Source of the DNA: Vesta saturnalis
Taxonomy: Eukaryota > Arthropoda > Insecta > Coleoptera > Lampyridae
Direction: 5' to 3'
Length of the DNA: 64,000 bases
Assembly: GCA_036346205.1 (NCBI GenBank)
Contig: JARFJB010002037.1
Span: 2,092,001-2,156,000, forward strand
A program made the position numbers and the translations under genes. Each line of letters begins with the position of its first letter. Positions within the stretch are counted from its first letter, which is position 1. This document shows, in pieces, positions 35,146 through 49,210 of this stretch. A model generated the notes under the pieces. The model saw only the letters and a list, made by a program, of their open reading frames with translations. It searched no databases and was not told the DNA's origin.

Positions 35146-35304
35146 CTAGGACGTTACACTCCGCTTCACTATAATCACCTCGCCCGTAAACCGCCTCATG
35201 TTTGCATCGAATACTAATGCCAAAAATTCTTGCTTCAAGCGTTCCACCGCTGTTCTCAGATCAGTTGCTTTGGTCCATTGCTCTTGAGCGTATGCCATCC
35301 ACAT
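35146..35304 (-). CDS. Small ORF of 52 codons, right-arm copy
   Basis: Base-for-base identical inverted copy of 27077-27235. Unrecognised. Confidence 0.45.
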   Translation of the reverse strand: MWMAYAQEQWTKATDLRTAVERLKQEFLALVFDANMRRFTGEVIIVKRSVTS

Positions 35305-36240
35305 GTTTTACAACACTCACTACCCATTACACTATTTCCTTATATTGTTACTATAAACGACCCCCACTATGTTACATTAGTGCAGATATGAACCATCTCT
35401 TTGATTACCATACATATCTGGTTACGCGCATAAGCTACTTTCAACGATGATGCTGTCACTATACTTTTTAGCTGTAACGCGATCACCTTTTAGTGAGGAC
35501 ATGAACCGACCATTTTTAGTTATGATATACAGATCAATAACCTTTGACCACACTATTTTTAGACTTCTAAGAATTGTAATATGATGATGATGACATTGCA
35601 GTTTCTATTTTAGCTTCTGACCTTGACATACAAATTTCCCAAAACGTTTGACCGCAGAGTGACCTTGTAATATGATGAGGATGGTGACATTGCAATTTCT
35701 ATTTTTAGTTTGAAGTGGAGTATTCACCTTCAATGAACTCATGACCTACTTTTTATGCATAGCTTATGAGATCATCGTCGTCGTGACCTTCAAGTGGAGT
35801 AGACCTTGAAAATTCTATTCTTAGATTTATGATTACCTTGCAATTTCTATTTTAGCTTTTCACCTCGACCTTTTATATTTCTAAGAAATGTAATATGACC
35901 ACCGTAGGTCAATAACCTTTGACCTTGAAAACTATTTTTAGATTTATGATTACCTTGCAACTTCTATTTTTAATTTTTAGCTTTTCACCTTGACCTTTTT
36001 ATATTTCTAAGAAGTGTTGTATGACACCACCGCAAGTCAATAACCTCTGGCCTTGAAAACTATTTTTAGATTTATGATTACCTTGTAACTTCTATTTTTA
36101 GCTTTGACCTTGACCAGATCCAACATTTTAAATTTACCGCCTAAACTTTGACCTTGAAGGAGCTCCAAACGCTTACGTTTTTCACCACCAGAGGGCGAGT
36201 GACCTTTAACTGGTCCAGCACCGGCCCTATCCTAACTACT

Positions 36241-36246
36241 AACAAT
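36241..36246 (+). repeat. 6-bp target-site duplication, right (AACAAT)
   Basis: Second copy of the AACAAT at 26306-26311, directly after the element end ACTACT. Confidence 0.88.
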
Positions 36247-37553
36247 AAATTACCTTCTGATTATTAGCTTAGGAAACAACCACATAATTAGCACATGCTA
36301 TTCAGCAACTCCAGTATTAGTTAGGTTTTCATATTCTTTGATAGGGCGGAAACAAACTAATCTTCAGTGAATTACACTGATGCTTAGTGATTTCGTGAGG
36401 ATTCTGGATTCCTTATATAAACAACAATAAGACAGTTGGATTACAGTATTTGTAGTTATTGGAACGAAACGTTATTTAATTGCTAAAAACAAGCCCAAAA
36501 TTCACTGTCACCCTCGAGCTTATCGAGAGGATACTCGTTAAAATTAATCCTCTATCGTTTATCACCATCGGTAAATGCATGTACTAGTTGAAACCTGTAC
36601 CTTTTTTAAACCGTCTTTTATTTCCAGGGACTAGACATTAGATTAGACACACTCATCGACGGAAACATTTGCTTTTACAATTGAACGCTTTTCACCAAAC
36701 CGACAAACCTAAACGTAAGATACTCCATCTATCGGAGTCTTAATTAAGTTTTTGAGGCAAAATGCACGTGAACAGTTGTACTCGGTTCGCTTCCAGCAAG
36801 TTCAATGACAGAAAATGCCTGTTGTGCAATTGTAATCTCGATATCAACAAACTAAAAGTAACACAAGCTCCCGACAACTCGGGTTTGCTTTTGTAATCAC
36901 GCTATATATTTATTTTTGTTGTCTCAGATTGAATGAGAAAGTCACTGGCTCAAACAGAATTCAGCTATCTCTAATCGTTTAACCGCTAGGGGGCTTTTCT
37001 CGAATTTAGTCGATTTCTTTAATGCCCCATGACTTTCTTACTACTAAAGATAATTGATTTTAGCAAAATCCTTCTTAGAGCACTTTTTTTACGTAGAATC
37101 CATCCCGACATACAGTTTTTATACGGGTTGTACGGTTTTTTTCTTTCATACGACCCTAAGCTGCATTTTTTCATACGGACCACCCTGTATATTTTGGAGT
37201 TTTTGAAAAGAGCATAACATTTCCTAAATTTTTATATTTCCCATATTGCGTTTTATACATTAAAATATTTTGCTTGCAGACATCTAGGTTTCCAGGACTA
37301 ACAAAAGACGGCAGCATGATTTAGAACGCCAATTTCTTAGTTATCTGGAAATTTTTATTAGCTCCAAATATTTTTTATTTGAAGTAAGAAACAAAAAACG
37401 ACGAACGTGTTAGGAAACTTATGTGAATAAAACAAACAAGGAAGAAAAGTGTTATTTTTGTTAATAAGTTATTGTACAAGTTGTTTCTCATCTTGGTAAT
37501 AATTGCTTCATTTTGTTTTCTAAAATGTATGAAAACTATGAAAAGTACGGTAT
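36247..37553. other. Intergenic, no gene seen
   Basis: No convincing coding region. A CACCCTGTATA motif near 37182 resembles a DNA-transposon end; its partner was not found. Confidence 0.5.
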
Positions 37554-40500
37554 GCTGAGAGAGAGAGAGAGAGCAGAGAGAGGAGAGAGAGAGAGAGAGA
37601 GAGACAGAGAGGAGAGAGAGAGACAGGAGAAGGAGACAGAGACAGAGACAGAGAGCAAGAGACAGAGACAGAGACAGAGACAGAGACAGAGACAGAGAGA
37701 GAGAGAGCAGAGACAGAGACAGAGACAGAGACAGAGACAGAGAGAGACAGAGAGCAGAGACAGAGACAGAGACAGAGACAGAGACAGAGCAGAGACAGAG
37801 ACAGAGACAGAGACAGAGAAGAGAGCAGAGACAGAGAGAGAGACAGAGACAGAGACAGAGACAGAGACAGAGACAGAGACAGAGACAGAGAGAAGAGACA
37901 GAGAAGACAGAGACAGAGACAGAGACAGAGACAGAGACAGAGACAGAGACAGAGAACGAGAGAAGACGAGAGACAGAGAGACAGAGACAGAGACAGAGCA
38001 GAGACGGAGACGAGACAGAGACAGAGACAGAGAGACAGAGGAGACGGAGACAGAGACAGAGACAGAGAGACAGAGACAGAGACAGAGACAGAGACAGAGA
38101 CGAGAGACAGAGACAGAGACAGAGACGGAGACAGACGAGACAGAGACAGAACGGAGACAGAGACAGAACAGAGACAGAGACAGAGGACAGAGACGGAGAC
38201 AGACAGAGACAGAGACAGAGACAGAGACAGAACAGAGACAGAGACAGAGACAGAGGAGACAGAGACAGAGACAGAGACAGAGACGGAGACAGAGACAGAG
38301 ACGGAGACGGAGACGGAGACAGGGAGACAGAGACAGAGACAGAGGAGACAGGAGACGAGACAGACAGAGACGGAGACGGACAGACGACAGAGACAGAGAC
38401 GAGACAGAGACAGAGAAGACAGAGACAGAGACAGAGAGACAGAGACGAGAGACAGAACGGAGAGACAGAGACAGAGACGGAGACAGAGACAGAGACGGAG
38501 AGAGACAGGAGAGACAGAGACAGGAGACGGAGAGACAGAAGACAGAGACGAGACGAGACGAACAGAGACAGAGAGACAGAGACGAGAAGAACGGAGACAG
38601 AGACGAGAGACAGAACAGAGACAGAGACAGAACAGAGACGAGAGACAGAGACAGAGACAGAGACAGAGACAGAGACAGAGACAGAGACAGAGACAGAGAC
38701 AGAAGAGACAGAGAGACAGAGACGGAGAAGAGACGAGAAGAGAGGACAGAGACAGAGACAGAGACAGAGACAGAGAGACAGAGACAGAGACAGAGACAGA
38801 GACAGAGAGAGACGAGAGACAGAGACAGAGACAGAGACAGAGAGAGACGAGACAGAGACAGAGACAGAGACAGAGACAGAGACAGAACAGAGACAGACGA
38901 CGAGAGACAGAGACGAGAAGACAGAGACAGAGACAGAGACAGAGACAGAACAGAGACAGAGACAGAGAGGAGACAGAGACAGAAAGAGAAAGAGACGAGA
39001 CAGAACGAGACGAGACAAGAGACAGAGACAGAAGACAGAGAGAGAAGAGAGAGACAGAGAAGACGGAGACAGAGACAGAGACGAGAGACGAGACAGAGAC
39101 GAGACGGAGAGAGACAGAGAACAGAGACAGAGACAGAGACGAGACAGAGAGAGAGAGAGACAGGAGACAGAGACAGAGACAGAGACAGACAGAGACGGAG
39201 AGACAGAGAGACGGAGACAGAAAGAGACAGAGAGAAGAGACAGAGACAGAGACGAGACAGAGACAGAGACAGAGAAGAGACAGAGACGAGACAGAGACAG
39301 AGACAGAGAAGAGACAGAGACAGACGAGACAGACAGACAGAGACGAGACAGAGACAGAGACAGAGACAGAGAGACAGGAGACAGAGACGAGAGAGACAGA
39401 GACGGAGACGGAGACAGAGACAGACGAGAGACAGACGAGACGACAGAAGAGACGAGACAGGGGAGACGGAGACGGAGACAGAGACAGAGACAGAGACGGA
39501 GACAGACAGACGAGAGAGACAGAGACAGAGACAGAGACAGAGAGAGACAGAGACAGAGACAGAGACAGAGACAGAGACAGAGACAGAGACAGAGGACAGA
39601 GAAGAGACGAGAGAGAGAGAGAGGAGAGAGACAGAGACAGAGAGAGGAGAGACAGAGACGAGAGAGAGAGGAGACAGAGAGAGAGAGAGACGAGAGAGAG
39701 ACGAGAGAGAGAGAGAGAGACAGAGGAGCAGGAGACAGAGACAGAGACAGGAGAAGAAGAGACAGAAGAGAGAGACAGAGAACGAGACAGAGACAGAGAC
39801 AGAGACAGAGAGACGAGAGAGACGGAGACAGAGGAGACAGAGACAGACGGACAGAGACGGAGACAGAGACAGAGACAGGAGACAGAGACGGAGAGACAGA
39901 GACAGAGACAGAGACAGAGACAGAGACAGAGACAGAGACAGAGACAGAGACAGAGACAGAGACAGACAGAGACAGAGACAGAGACGAGACAGAGACGAGA
40001 CGAGACAGAGACAGGAGACAGAGACAGAGACAGAGACAGGACAGAGACAGAGACGAGACAGAGACAGAACAGAGACAGAGACAGAGACAGAGACAGAGCA
40101 GAGACAGAGACAGAACAGACGAGACAGAGACAGAGACAGAGACAGAGACAGAACGAGACAGGAGACAGAGACAGAGACGAGAGACAGAGACAGAGACAGA
40201 GACGAACGAGACGAGACAGAGGAGAAGACGAGACAGAGACGAGACGAGACGAGACAGAGACAGAGACGGAGACAGAGACAGAGAGAGACGAGACGGAGAC
40301 GGAGACAGAGACGAGAGAGACAGAGACGGAGAGGAGACAGAGACAGAAGACAGAGAGACGAGACAGACGAGACAGAGACAGAGAGACAGAGACAGAGACG
40401 AGACAGAGACAGAGACAGAGACAGACAGAGACGAGAGACAGAGACAGAGACAGAGAGACAGACGAGACAGAGACAGAGACAGAGACGGAGACGAGACGAG

Positions 40501-43500
40501 ACGAGACAGAGACGAGAGACGAGACAGAGACAGACAGAGACGAGACGAGACAGAGACGAGACGAGACAGAGACGAGACGAGACGAGACGAGACGAGACAG
40601 AGACGAGAAGACAGAGAGACAGGAGACAGAGACAGAGACGAGACAGACAGAGACGAGACAGAACAGACGAGACGAGACGAGACAGAGAGACAGAGACAGA
40701 GCAGACAGAGACAGAGACGAGACGAGACGAGACAGAGACGAGACAGACAGAGAGACAGAGACGAGACGAGACGAGACAGAGAACAAGACGAGACGAGACA
40801 GAGACGAGACAGAGACAGAGACGAGACAGGAGACAGAGACAGAGACAGAGACAGACAGGAGAGGAGACGAGAGACAGAGACAGAGACAGAGACAGAGACG
40901 AGAGGAGAGAGACAGAGAGACGAGAGACAGAGACAGAGAGACGGAGACAGAGACAGAGACAGGAGACGGAGACAGAGACGAGACAGGAGACGAGACGGAG
41001 ACAGAGACAGAGACAGAGAGACGAGACGAGAGAGAGCAGACAGAGACAGGAGACAGAGACAGAGACAGGAGACAGAGCAGAGACGAGACAGACAGAGACG
41101 AGACAGAGACAGAGACAGAGACGAGACAGGAGACGAGAGACAGAGACAGAGACAGAGACGAGGAGACAGAGACGAGACAGAGACAAGAGACGAGACAGGA
41201 GACAGAGACGAGAGACAGAGACAGAGACGGAGACAGAGACAGAGACGGAGACAGAGACGAGAGACAGAGACAGAGACGAGAGACGAGACAGAGACAGAGA
41301 CAGAGACGAGAGACAGAGACAGGAGAGAGAGACAGAGACAGAGACGAGACAGAGACGAGAGACAGAGACGAGAGACAGAGACGAGACAGAGACAGAGACG
41401 AGAGACGAGACGAGACAGAGAGACAGGAGACAGAGACAGAGACAGAGACAGAGACAGAGACAGAAGCAGAGACAGAGGACAGAGACAGGAGACAGAGACA
41501 GAGACGAGACAGAGACAGAGACAGAGACAGAGACAGAGACAGAGACAGAACAGAGACAGGAGACAGAGACAGAGACAGAGACAGAGACAGAGACAGAGAC
41601 AGAGACAGAGACAGAAGACAGAGACAGAGACAGACAGAGACAGAGACAGAGACAGAGACAGAGACAGGAGACAGAGACAGAGACGAGACAGGAGACAGAG
41701 ACAGAGACAGAGACAGAGACAGAGACAGAGACAGAGACAGAGACAGAGACAGAGACAGAAGACAGAAGACAGAGACAGAGACAGAGGCAGAGACAGAGAC
41801 AGAGACAGAGACAGAGACAGAGACAGAGACAGAGACAGAGAGAGAGACAGAGACAGAGACAGAGACAGAGAACAGAGACAGAGACAGAGACAGAGACAGA
41901 GACAGAGACAGAGACAGAGACAGAGACAGGAGACAGAGACAGAGAGAGCAGAGACAGAGACAGAGACAGAGACAGAGACAGAGACAGAGACAGAGAGAGA
42001 GAGACAGAGACAGACAGAGACAGAGACAGAGACAGAGAACAGAGACAGAGACAGAGACAGAGACAGAGACAGAGACAGAGACAGAGACAGAGACAGAGAC
42101 AGAGACAGAGACAGAGACAGAGACAGAGACAGAGACAGAGACAGAGACAGAGACAGAGACAGAGACAGAGACAGAGACAGAGACAGAGACAGAGACAGAG
42201 ACAGAGACAGAGACAGAGACGAGACAGAGACAGAGACGGAGACAGAGACAGGAGACAGAGACAGAGACAGAGACAGAGACAGAGACAGAGACGGAGAGGA
42301 CAGGAGACAGGAGACAGAGACAGAGACGGAGACAGAGGAGAGAGACGGAGACAGAACAGAGACAGGAGACAGAGACAGAGACAGAGACAGAGACGAGAAG
42401 ACAGAGACGGAGAGCAGAGACGAGACAGAGACGAGAGAGACGGAGACAGAGACAGGAGACAGAGACAGAGACGAGAGAGACAGACGAGAGACGGAGACGA
42501 GACAGAGACAGAGACGGAGACGAGACAGAGACGAGACGAGACGGAGACAGAGACAGAGACAGAGACAGAGACAGAGACAGAGACAGAGACAGAGACGAGA
42601 CAGAGACAGAGACAGAGGAGACGGAGACGAGACAGAGACAGACGAGACGGAGACAGGAGACAGACAGAGACAGAGACAAGAGACAGGAGACGGAGACAGA
42701 GACAGAACGAGACGAGACGGAGAGAGACAGAACAGAGACAGAGACAGAGACGGAGACAGAGACAGAGACGAGACGAACAGAGACGAGACAGAGACGGAGA
42801 CAGGAGACAGAGACAGAGACGGAGACGGAGACGGAGAGACAGAGACGGAGAAGACAGAGACGGAGACAGAGACAGAGACAGAGACAGAGACAAGACGAGA
42901 GACAGAGACGAGAGACGAGAGACGAGAGGAGAAGAGACAGGAGACAGAGACAGAGACGAGAAGACGAGACAGAGACGAGACGAAGAGACAGACAGGACGA
43001 GACGAGAGAGGAGACAGAGACGAAGAGACGAGAAGACAGAGACAGAGACAGAGACGAGAGACAGAGACAGAGACAGAGACAGAGACAAGACAGAGACAGA
43101 GACAGAGACGAGACAGACAGAGACAGAGACAGAGACAGAGACAGACAGAGACGAGACAGAGACAGAGACAGAGACAGAGACAGAGACGAGACAGAGACAG
43201 AGACAGAGACAGAGACAGAGACAGAGACGAGACGAGACAGAGACAGAGACAGAGACAGAGACAGAGACAGAGACGAGACAGAGACAGAGACAGAGACAGA
43301 GACAGAGACAGAGACGAGACAGAGAGAGACAGGAGACGAGACAGAGAGAAAGACGAGAGACGGAGAGGAGACAGGACAGAGAGACGGAGACAGAAGAGAC
43401 AGAGACAGGAGACAGGACAGAGACGAGACGGAGACGGAGACGAGAGGAGACGAGAGACAGAGACGGAGACGAGACGAGACGAGAGAGGACGAGACGAGAC

Positions 43501-45392
43501 GAGAGGAGACGAGACGGAGACGAAGAGACAGAGACAGAGGAGAGAGACGGAGACAGAGACGGAGACGAGACGGAGACAGAGACAGAGACAGAGACAGAGA
43601 AGAGACAGAGACAGAGAGACAGAACAGAGACAGAGACAGGAGACGAGACGGACAGGAAAGAGAGAGACAGGACAGAGAAGAGACAGAGACGAGACGAACG
43701 AAGGAAGAGACGAGAGAGACAGAGACAGGAGACAGAGACAGAGACGGAAGAACAGAGACGGACAGAGACAGGGAGACAGAGACGGAGACAGAGACGAGAC
43801 GAGACGAGACGAGAGAGAGACGCAGAGAAGACAGAGACAGAGAAGAGACGAGAGACAGAGACGGACAGGAAGAGACAGAGACAGAGACAGAGACAGAGAC
43901 AGAGACAGAGACAGAGACAGAGACAGGAGACAGAGACAGAGACAGAGAGAGACAGAGACAGAGAGAGACAGAGACAGAGAGAGACAGAGACAGAGAGAGA
44001 CAGAGACAGAGACAGAGACGGAGACAGAGACAGGAGACAGACGAGACAGAGACAGAGACGAGACGAGACAGAGACAGAGACAGAGACAGAGCAGACAGAG
44101 ACAGAGACAGAGAGACAGAGAAGACGAGACGAGAGACAGAGACAGAGACAGGAGACAGAGACGGAGACAGAGACAGAGACAGAGACAGAGACAGAGACAG
44201 AGACAGAGACGAGACAGGAAGAGACAGAGACAGAGACAGAGACAGAGACAGAGACAGAGACAGAGACAGAGAAGAGACAGAGACAGAGACAGAGACAGAG
44301 ACAGAGACAGAGACAGACAGAGACAGAGACAGAGACAGAGGAGGAGACAGAGACGAGACAGAACAGAGACAGAAAGACGAGACAGAGACAGAGAAGACAG
44401 AGACAGAGACAGAGACAGAGACAGAGACAGAGACGAGACAGAGACAGAGACAGAGACAGGGAGACAGAGACAGAGACAGAGAGACAGAGACAGAGACAAA
44501 AGAGACAGAGACAGAGACAGAGACAGAGACGAGACGAGACAGAGACAGAGACAGAGACAGAGACAGAGACAGAGACAGAGACGGAGACAGGGAGAGACAG
44601 AGACAGAGACAGACAGAGACAGAGACGGAGACAGAGACAGAGACAGAGACAGAGAACAAGGAGACAGAGACAGAGACAGAGACAGAGACAGAGACAGGAG
44701 ACAGAGACAGAGACAGAGACAGAGGAGACAGAGACAGAGACAGAAGACGGAGAGACAGAAGACAGAGACAGAGGACAGAGACAGAGACAGAGACGAGACA
44801 GAGACAGAGACAGAGACAGAGACAGAGACAGAGACAGAGACAGAGACAGAGGGAACAGGAGACAGAGACAGGAGACAGAGACAAGGAGACAGAGACAGAG
44901 ACAGAGACAGAGACAGAGACAGAGACAGAGACAGAGACAGAGACGGAGACAACGGAGACAGAGACAGAGACGGAGACAGGAGACAGAAGACAGGGAGACG
45001 GAGACAGGACAGGACAGGACGGACAGGACGGACAGGACGGGAGACAGGGACAGGGACAGGGAGACAGGGACAGGGACAGAGGGACAGAGGGACAGGGACA
45101 GGGACAGGGACAGGGAGGGACAGGACAGGGAGACAGGACGGACAGGGACAGGGACAGGGAGACAGGGACAGAGACAGAGACAGAGACGGAGACGGAGACG
45201 GAGACGGAGACAGAGACAGAGACAGAGACAGAGACAGAGACGAGACAGAGACAGAGACAGAGACAGAGACGAGACAGAGCGAGACGGAGACAGAGACAGA
45301 GACAGAGACAGAGACGGAGACGGAGACAGAGCGAGACAGGACAGGGACGGGACGGGACGGGACAGGGACAGGGACAGGGACGGACGGGACAG

Positions 45393-45434
<42 letters not shown>

Positions 45435-46644
45435 GGACAGGGACGGGACAGGGACAGGGACAGGGGACAGGGACAGGGGACGGAGGGAGGGACGGGACAG
45501 GGGACAGGGACGGGGACGGGGACGGGACGGGACAGGGGACAGGACAGGGGACGGGACGGAGACGGGGACGGGGACGAGGGGACGGGAGACGGAGACGGAG
45601 ACAGAGACGAGACGAGAGACGGAGACGGAGACAGAGACGAGAGAGACGGAGACGAGACGGAGACAGAGACAGGAGACGGAGACGGAGACGAGACGGACGA
45701 GAGACAGAGAGACAGAGACGGAGACGGAGACGGAGACGGAGACAGAGACGAGAGACAGAGACAGAGACAGAGACAGAGACGAGAGACAGAGACAGACGGA
45801 GACAGAGACAGAGACAGGAGACAGAGACGAGAGAGACGAGACGGAGACGAGAGACGGAGACAGAGACGGAGACAGAGACAGAGACGGAGAGGAGACGGAG
45901 ACGGAGACAGAGACGGAGACGAGACGGAGACGGAGAGGACGAGACAGAGACGGAGACAGAGACAGAGACAGACGGAGAGACAGAGACAGAGACGGAGACG
46001 AGAGACAGAGACGAGAGACAGAGACGGAGACGGAGACAGAGACAGACAGAGACAGAGACAGAGACGGAGACGAGACAGAGACAGAGACAGAGACGGAGAC
46101 GGAGACGGAGACAGGAGACAGGAGACGAGAGAACGAGACAGAGACGAGAGACGAGACAGAGACGGAGACGAGACGACGGAGACAGAGCGGGACGAGACAG
46201 GAGACAGGGAGACAGAGGACAGAGGACAGGGACGAGGGACAGAGGAGACAGGGACGAGGGACGGGGACGGGGACAGGGACGGAGACAGGGACGAGGACGG
46301 GACGGGACGGGACGGGGACAGGGACAGGGACGGGACAGGGACGGGGACGGGGACAGGGGACAGGGACGGGACAGGGGACGGGACAGGGAGACGGGACAGG
46401 GACGGGAGACAGACGGGACAGGGACGGGGACAGGGGACAGTGACGGGACGAGACGGATGACGAGACGAGACTGGAGACGATGACGGAGACAGAGACGAGA
46501 CATAGATCGGAGACAATGTTTTAGTTGTACGAGACTTGAGACATGAGACTAGGTGAGATGACAGAGACGGAGACGGAGACAGAGACGAGAGACGAGAAGC
46601 GTCGGAGAGACAGACAGACGGAGACAGGAGGACGGAGACAGAGT

Positions 46645-46677
<33 letters not shown>

Positions 46678-47322
46678 ACGGGACAGGGACAGGGACGGGA
46701 CAGGGGACAGGGACAGGGACAGGGACGGGGACAGGGACGGGGACAGGGACAGGGACAGGGGACAGGGACAGGGGACAGGGGACAGGGACAGGGGACAGGG
46801 ACAGGGACAGGGGACGGGGACAGACAGGGACGGGACAGGGACGGGACGGGACAGGGACGGGGACGGGACGGGACAGGGACAGGGACGGGAGGGACAGGGG
46901 ACGGAGACGGAGACGGAGACGGAGACGGAGACGGAGACAGGAGACGAGACGGAGACGGAGACGGAGACAGAGACAGAGACGGAGACGGAGACGAGACGGA
47001 GACAGAGACAGAGACAGAGACGAGACAGAGACAGAGACAGGAGACGGAGACGGAGACGAGACGGAGGCGGAGGCGGAGACGGAGACGAGACAGAGACAGA
47101 GACAGAGACAGAGACAGAGAGACGGAGACAGAGACAGAGACGGAGACGGAGACGAGACGGAGACGAGACGGAGACGGAGACAGAGACGAGACGAGAGACG
47201 GAGACGAGACGGAGACGGAGACGGAGACGAGAGACGGAGACAGAGACGGAGACGGAGACGGAGACGGAGACGGAGACGGAGACGGAGACGGAGACGGAGA
47301 CGGAGACGGAGACGGAGACGGA

Positions 47323-47359
<37 letters not shown>

Positions 47360-47360
47360 G
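37554..47360 (+). repeat. ~9.8-kb GAGACA hexanucleotide array with zoned variants
   Basis: GAGACA repeats with GA-dinucleotide slips dominate 37.55-45.0 kb. Zones rich in GGGACA/GGGACG occupy about 45.0-45.6 and 46.2-46.45 kb, GAGACG about 45.6-46.2 kb, GGGACA about 46.64-46.9 kb, and GGAGAC/GAGACG about 46.9-47.33 kb. The array ends in a GA run. A short interruption at about 46440-46560 contains the only non-repeat words. I saw no T on the plus strand from about 37557 to 46440. Open frames of up to ~3,290 codons on both strands result from the absence of stop codons and are not genes. Confidence 0.97.
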
Positions 47361-49210
47361 CCGACGACATTTTGCATCTCACGCGCACTCACTGAAGGTA
47401 TTGTCCTCAGGTCACCCCCTTCTACTTGTGCTAGATATTGTTGGTTGCATTATAAATTGACATTATGTATTGTGGGACTGACTTTTTTAATTTTCTTTTT
47501 ATGTTTCGTTCCTTTTCTTTAATACTATTTGACTTTTCGGTTTGTATGAAAAACATGAAAATGAAAACCTTTACGAATTACGTTAATAGTTAAAAGTCGT
47601 GTTTGGACAGAGCACAAAGTTTGCTGCGATTGTTAGCATTGTAACTTTATGGCACAGAGTTAAACATAATGTTCAAAAAGTTTTAAATTGTAACATTAAC
47701 GACGGGTAATAAAGATATTTAACGTTGGCTTACAGCGAGAAACTGTTTTTTACCGATATTATGTTCAAAGTATTTTATACGAATGGAAAAACAAATAAAT
47801 GCTTCGATTATAATCTAAATATTCAATCAAGAGAAAAAAAATATATCAAAATTATGTTATTCTTATCATTTTGAAAACATCCTTTTACAAACAGGAATTC
47901 ACACGTTAACATTCACATGAGCATGAAAAACGATTGGGGCTTTTCAAGTTTAAAGCGATTTCAATTTAAAATCGATATGTAGTAGATACCTATTTTTATA
48001 TATTACAGTTTATTAAAATGATGGTAAAATGGGGATGTTCCATAACATTTTGTATTAATATCTCTTTAGATGTTACACATATAAATTTAGTTTAGAGTAG
48101 GTGTACGAAGGTGTTCAATTTAAATAAGTTTGGTTAGATTGTCAATTTTTTCGTGCTTCATCTACTATCATTGATATAAAATATGGAATATTGTAGAATT
48201 TCGGTAGACTCAAAGTACCGTTTACATTATTTGTTCCATTACACTCAAGTTTAATTTTAATTAATAGATTTTGAAACTTACTGTTTACACTTTTCTTCTA
48301 AAAAGTTCTGTATTTCAATTTTAGTTAAGGTACTTATTCAATCAAAGCAGCTATTTAAGCAGTGCAGAGAGCAAGGTTTAGGGGAACACACAGCGCCGAC
48401 GTTATTTAAAAAAAAAATGTATTACTTTATTTTTTTTCTAGATATTTTATGACGTCGACAAAATCAACAATTTTTTGCGAGCATATTCCATCTTAAAACT
48501 AACATAAACATCAACATCGAGAAATCAAATATTATGTAGGCAAAATAATGCGTCATATACGATTATGTGGGAATCCTCAAAAAGATTTTACACGCCTATG
48601 AATTTAACAAGACGGGATTTATTGTGTTAAATGTTTTATAAATAAATATTAATGCTAAATAACACCTAATTACTTTACACTCATTGTTTGACATTAAAAC
48701 AATGTTTCCCTAAAAAAGAGTTAAAATTATTTCTGTTGAAATGGTTTAACCCAAATAATAATATACATCCTTTTTGAAAGGTTGTATCGCTCAAGGCGGT
48801 ACCACAGCAGATGTTGTTGAAACTATATCTGCTATAAAGTCGATTTGGCAAGTTCAAAAATAATGAATAAATGATATGATATCAATTTTAACGTAGAGAG
48901 AGCATTTTAACGGTTCTTTTTGATAAATTTTAAGAAGAATGGGTTAGGTTGGATTGCCTACTGAGCTAGGTGATTTCCCAAATTTTGTGTAACGACGTCC
49001 AGCAAAATTCTCATGTTGCATGAGCAAAGAGTATGTAGTGTAAAGAGAAAATAATATTTTTAATTTATTCATATTCTCGCTTACCTATATGATATGTAAA
49101 AAGTATAGTTATACAACTATTTTGGTAAACAGTAAAAAAATTATAAAGTTGCTTAAAGTTAAAATATATACCTTTTGTATGAAAATGTAAACTTTCACCA
49201 TTATCACACA
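47361..49210. other. AT-rich intergenic, no gene seen
   Basis: No reading frame, RNA gene or element recognised. Confidence 0.5.

Larger units (their letters stand above)
26312..36240. mobile_element. Polinton/Maverick-derived element with giant inverted arms
   Basis: A 9,929-bp element with termini 5'-AGTAGTTAGGATAGGG and CCCTATCCTAACTACT-3', i.e. the AG/CT ends known for Polintons, and a 6-bp target duplication. The left arm (26312-28876) and right arm (33498-36240) are near-identical inverted copies, far longer than usual Polinton inverted repeats and containing gene fragments. The interior has a Polinton/adintovirus-type integrase C-terminal fragment (32845-33124), a small zinc-finger ORF, a conserved hypothetical domain (31477-31797), a PIF/Harbinger fragment and an inserted unit carrying a spliced gene. 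No DNA polymerase B, packaging ATPase or capsid was seen, so it is non-autonomous. Family assignment rests on termini, duplication length and integrase fragment together. Confidence 0.82.
33498..36240 (-). repeat. Right giant terminal inverted repeat (2743 bp)
   Basis: Inverted partner of 26312-28876. Carries extra copies of the subterminal unit (AGATTTATGATTACCTTGCAA...CTTTTCACCTTGACC) around 35870-36110. Confidence 0.92.

Noticed and set aside
28404..36240. Reading the inverted arms as an array of tandem genes or a CRISPR-like locus
   Set aside because: The repeats are long inverted copies of one sequence, not short direct repeats with spacers; the host is eukaryotic.
37375..47460. Very long open frames (about 3,042, 2,976, 3,290, 1,850 codons) on both strands
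   Set aside because: They are translations of a GAGACA-type microsatellite with no stop codons in any register; residues are only repeat products (SLSLCL, RDRDRQ).
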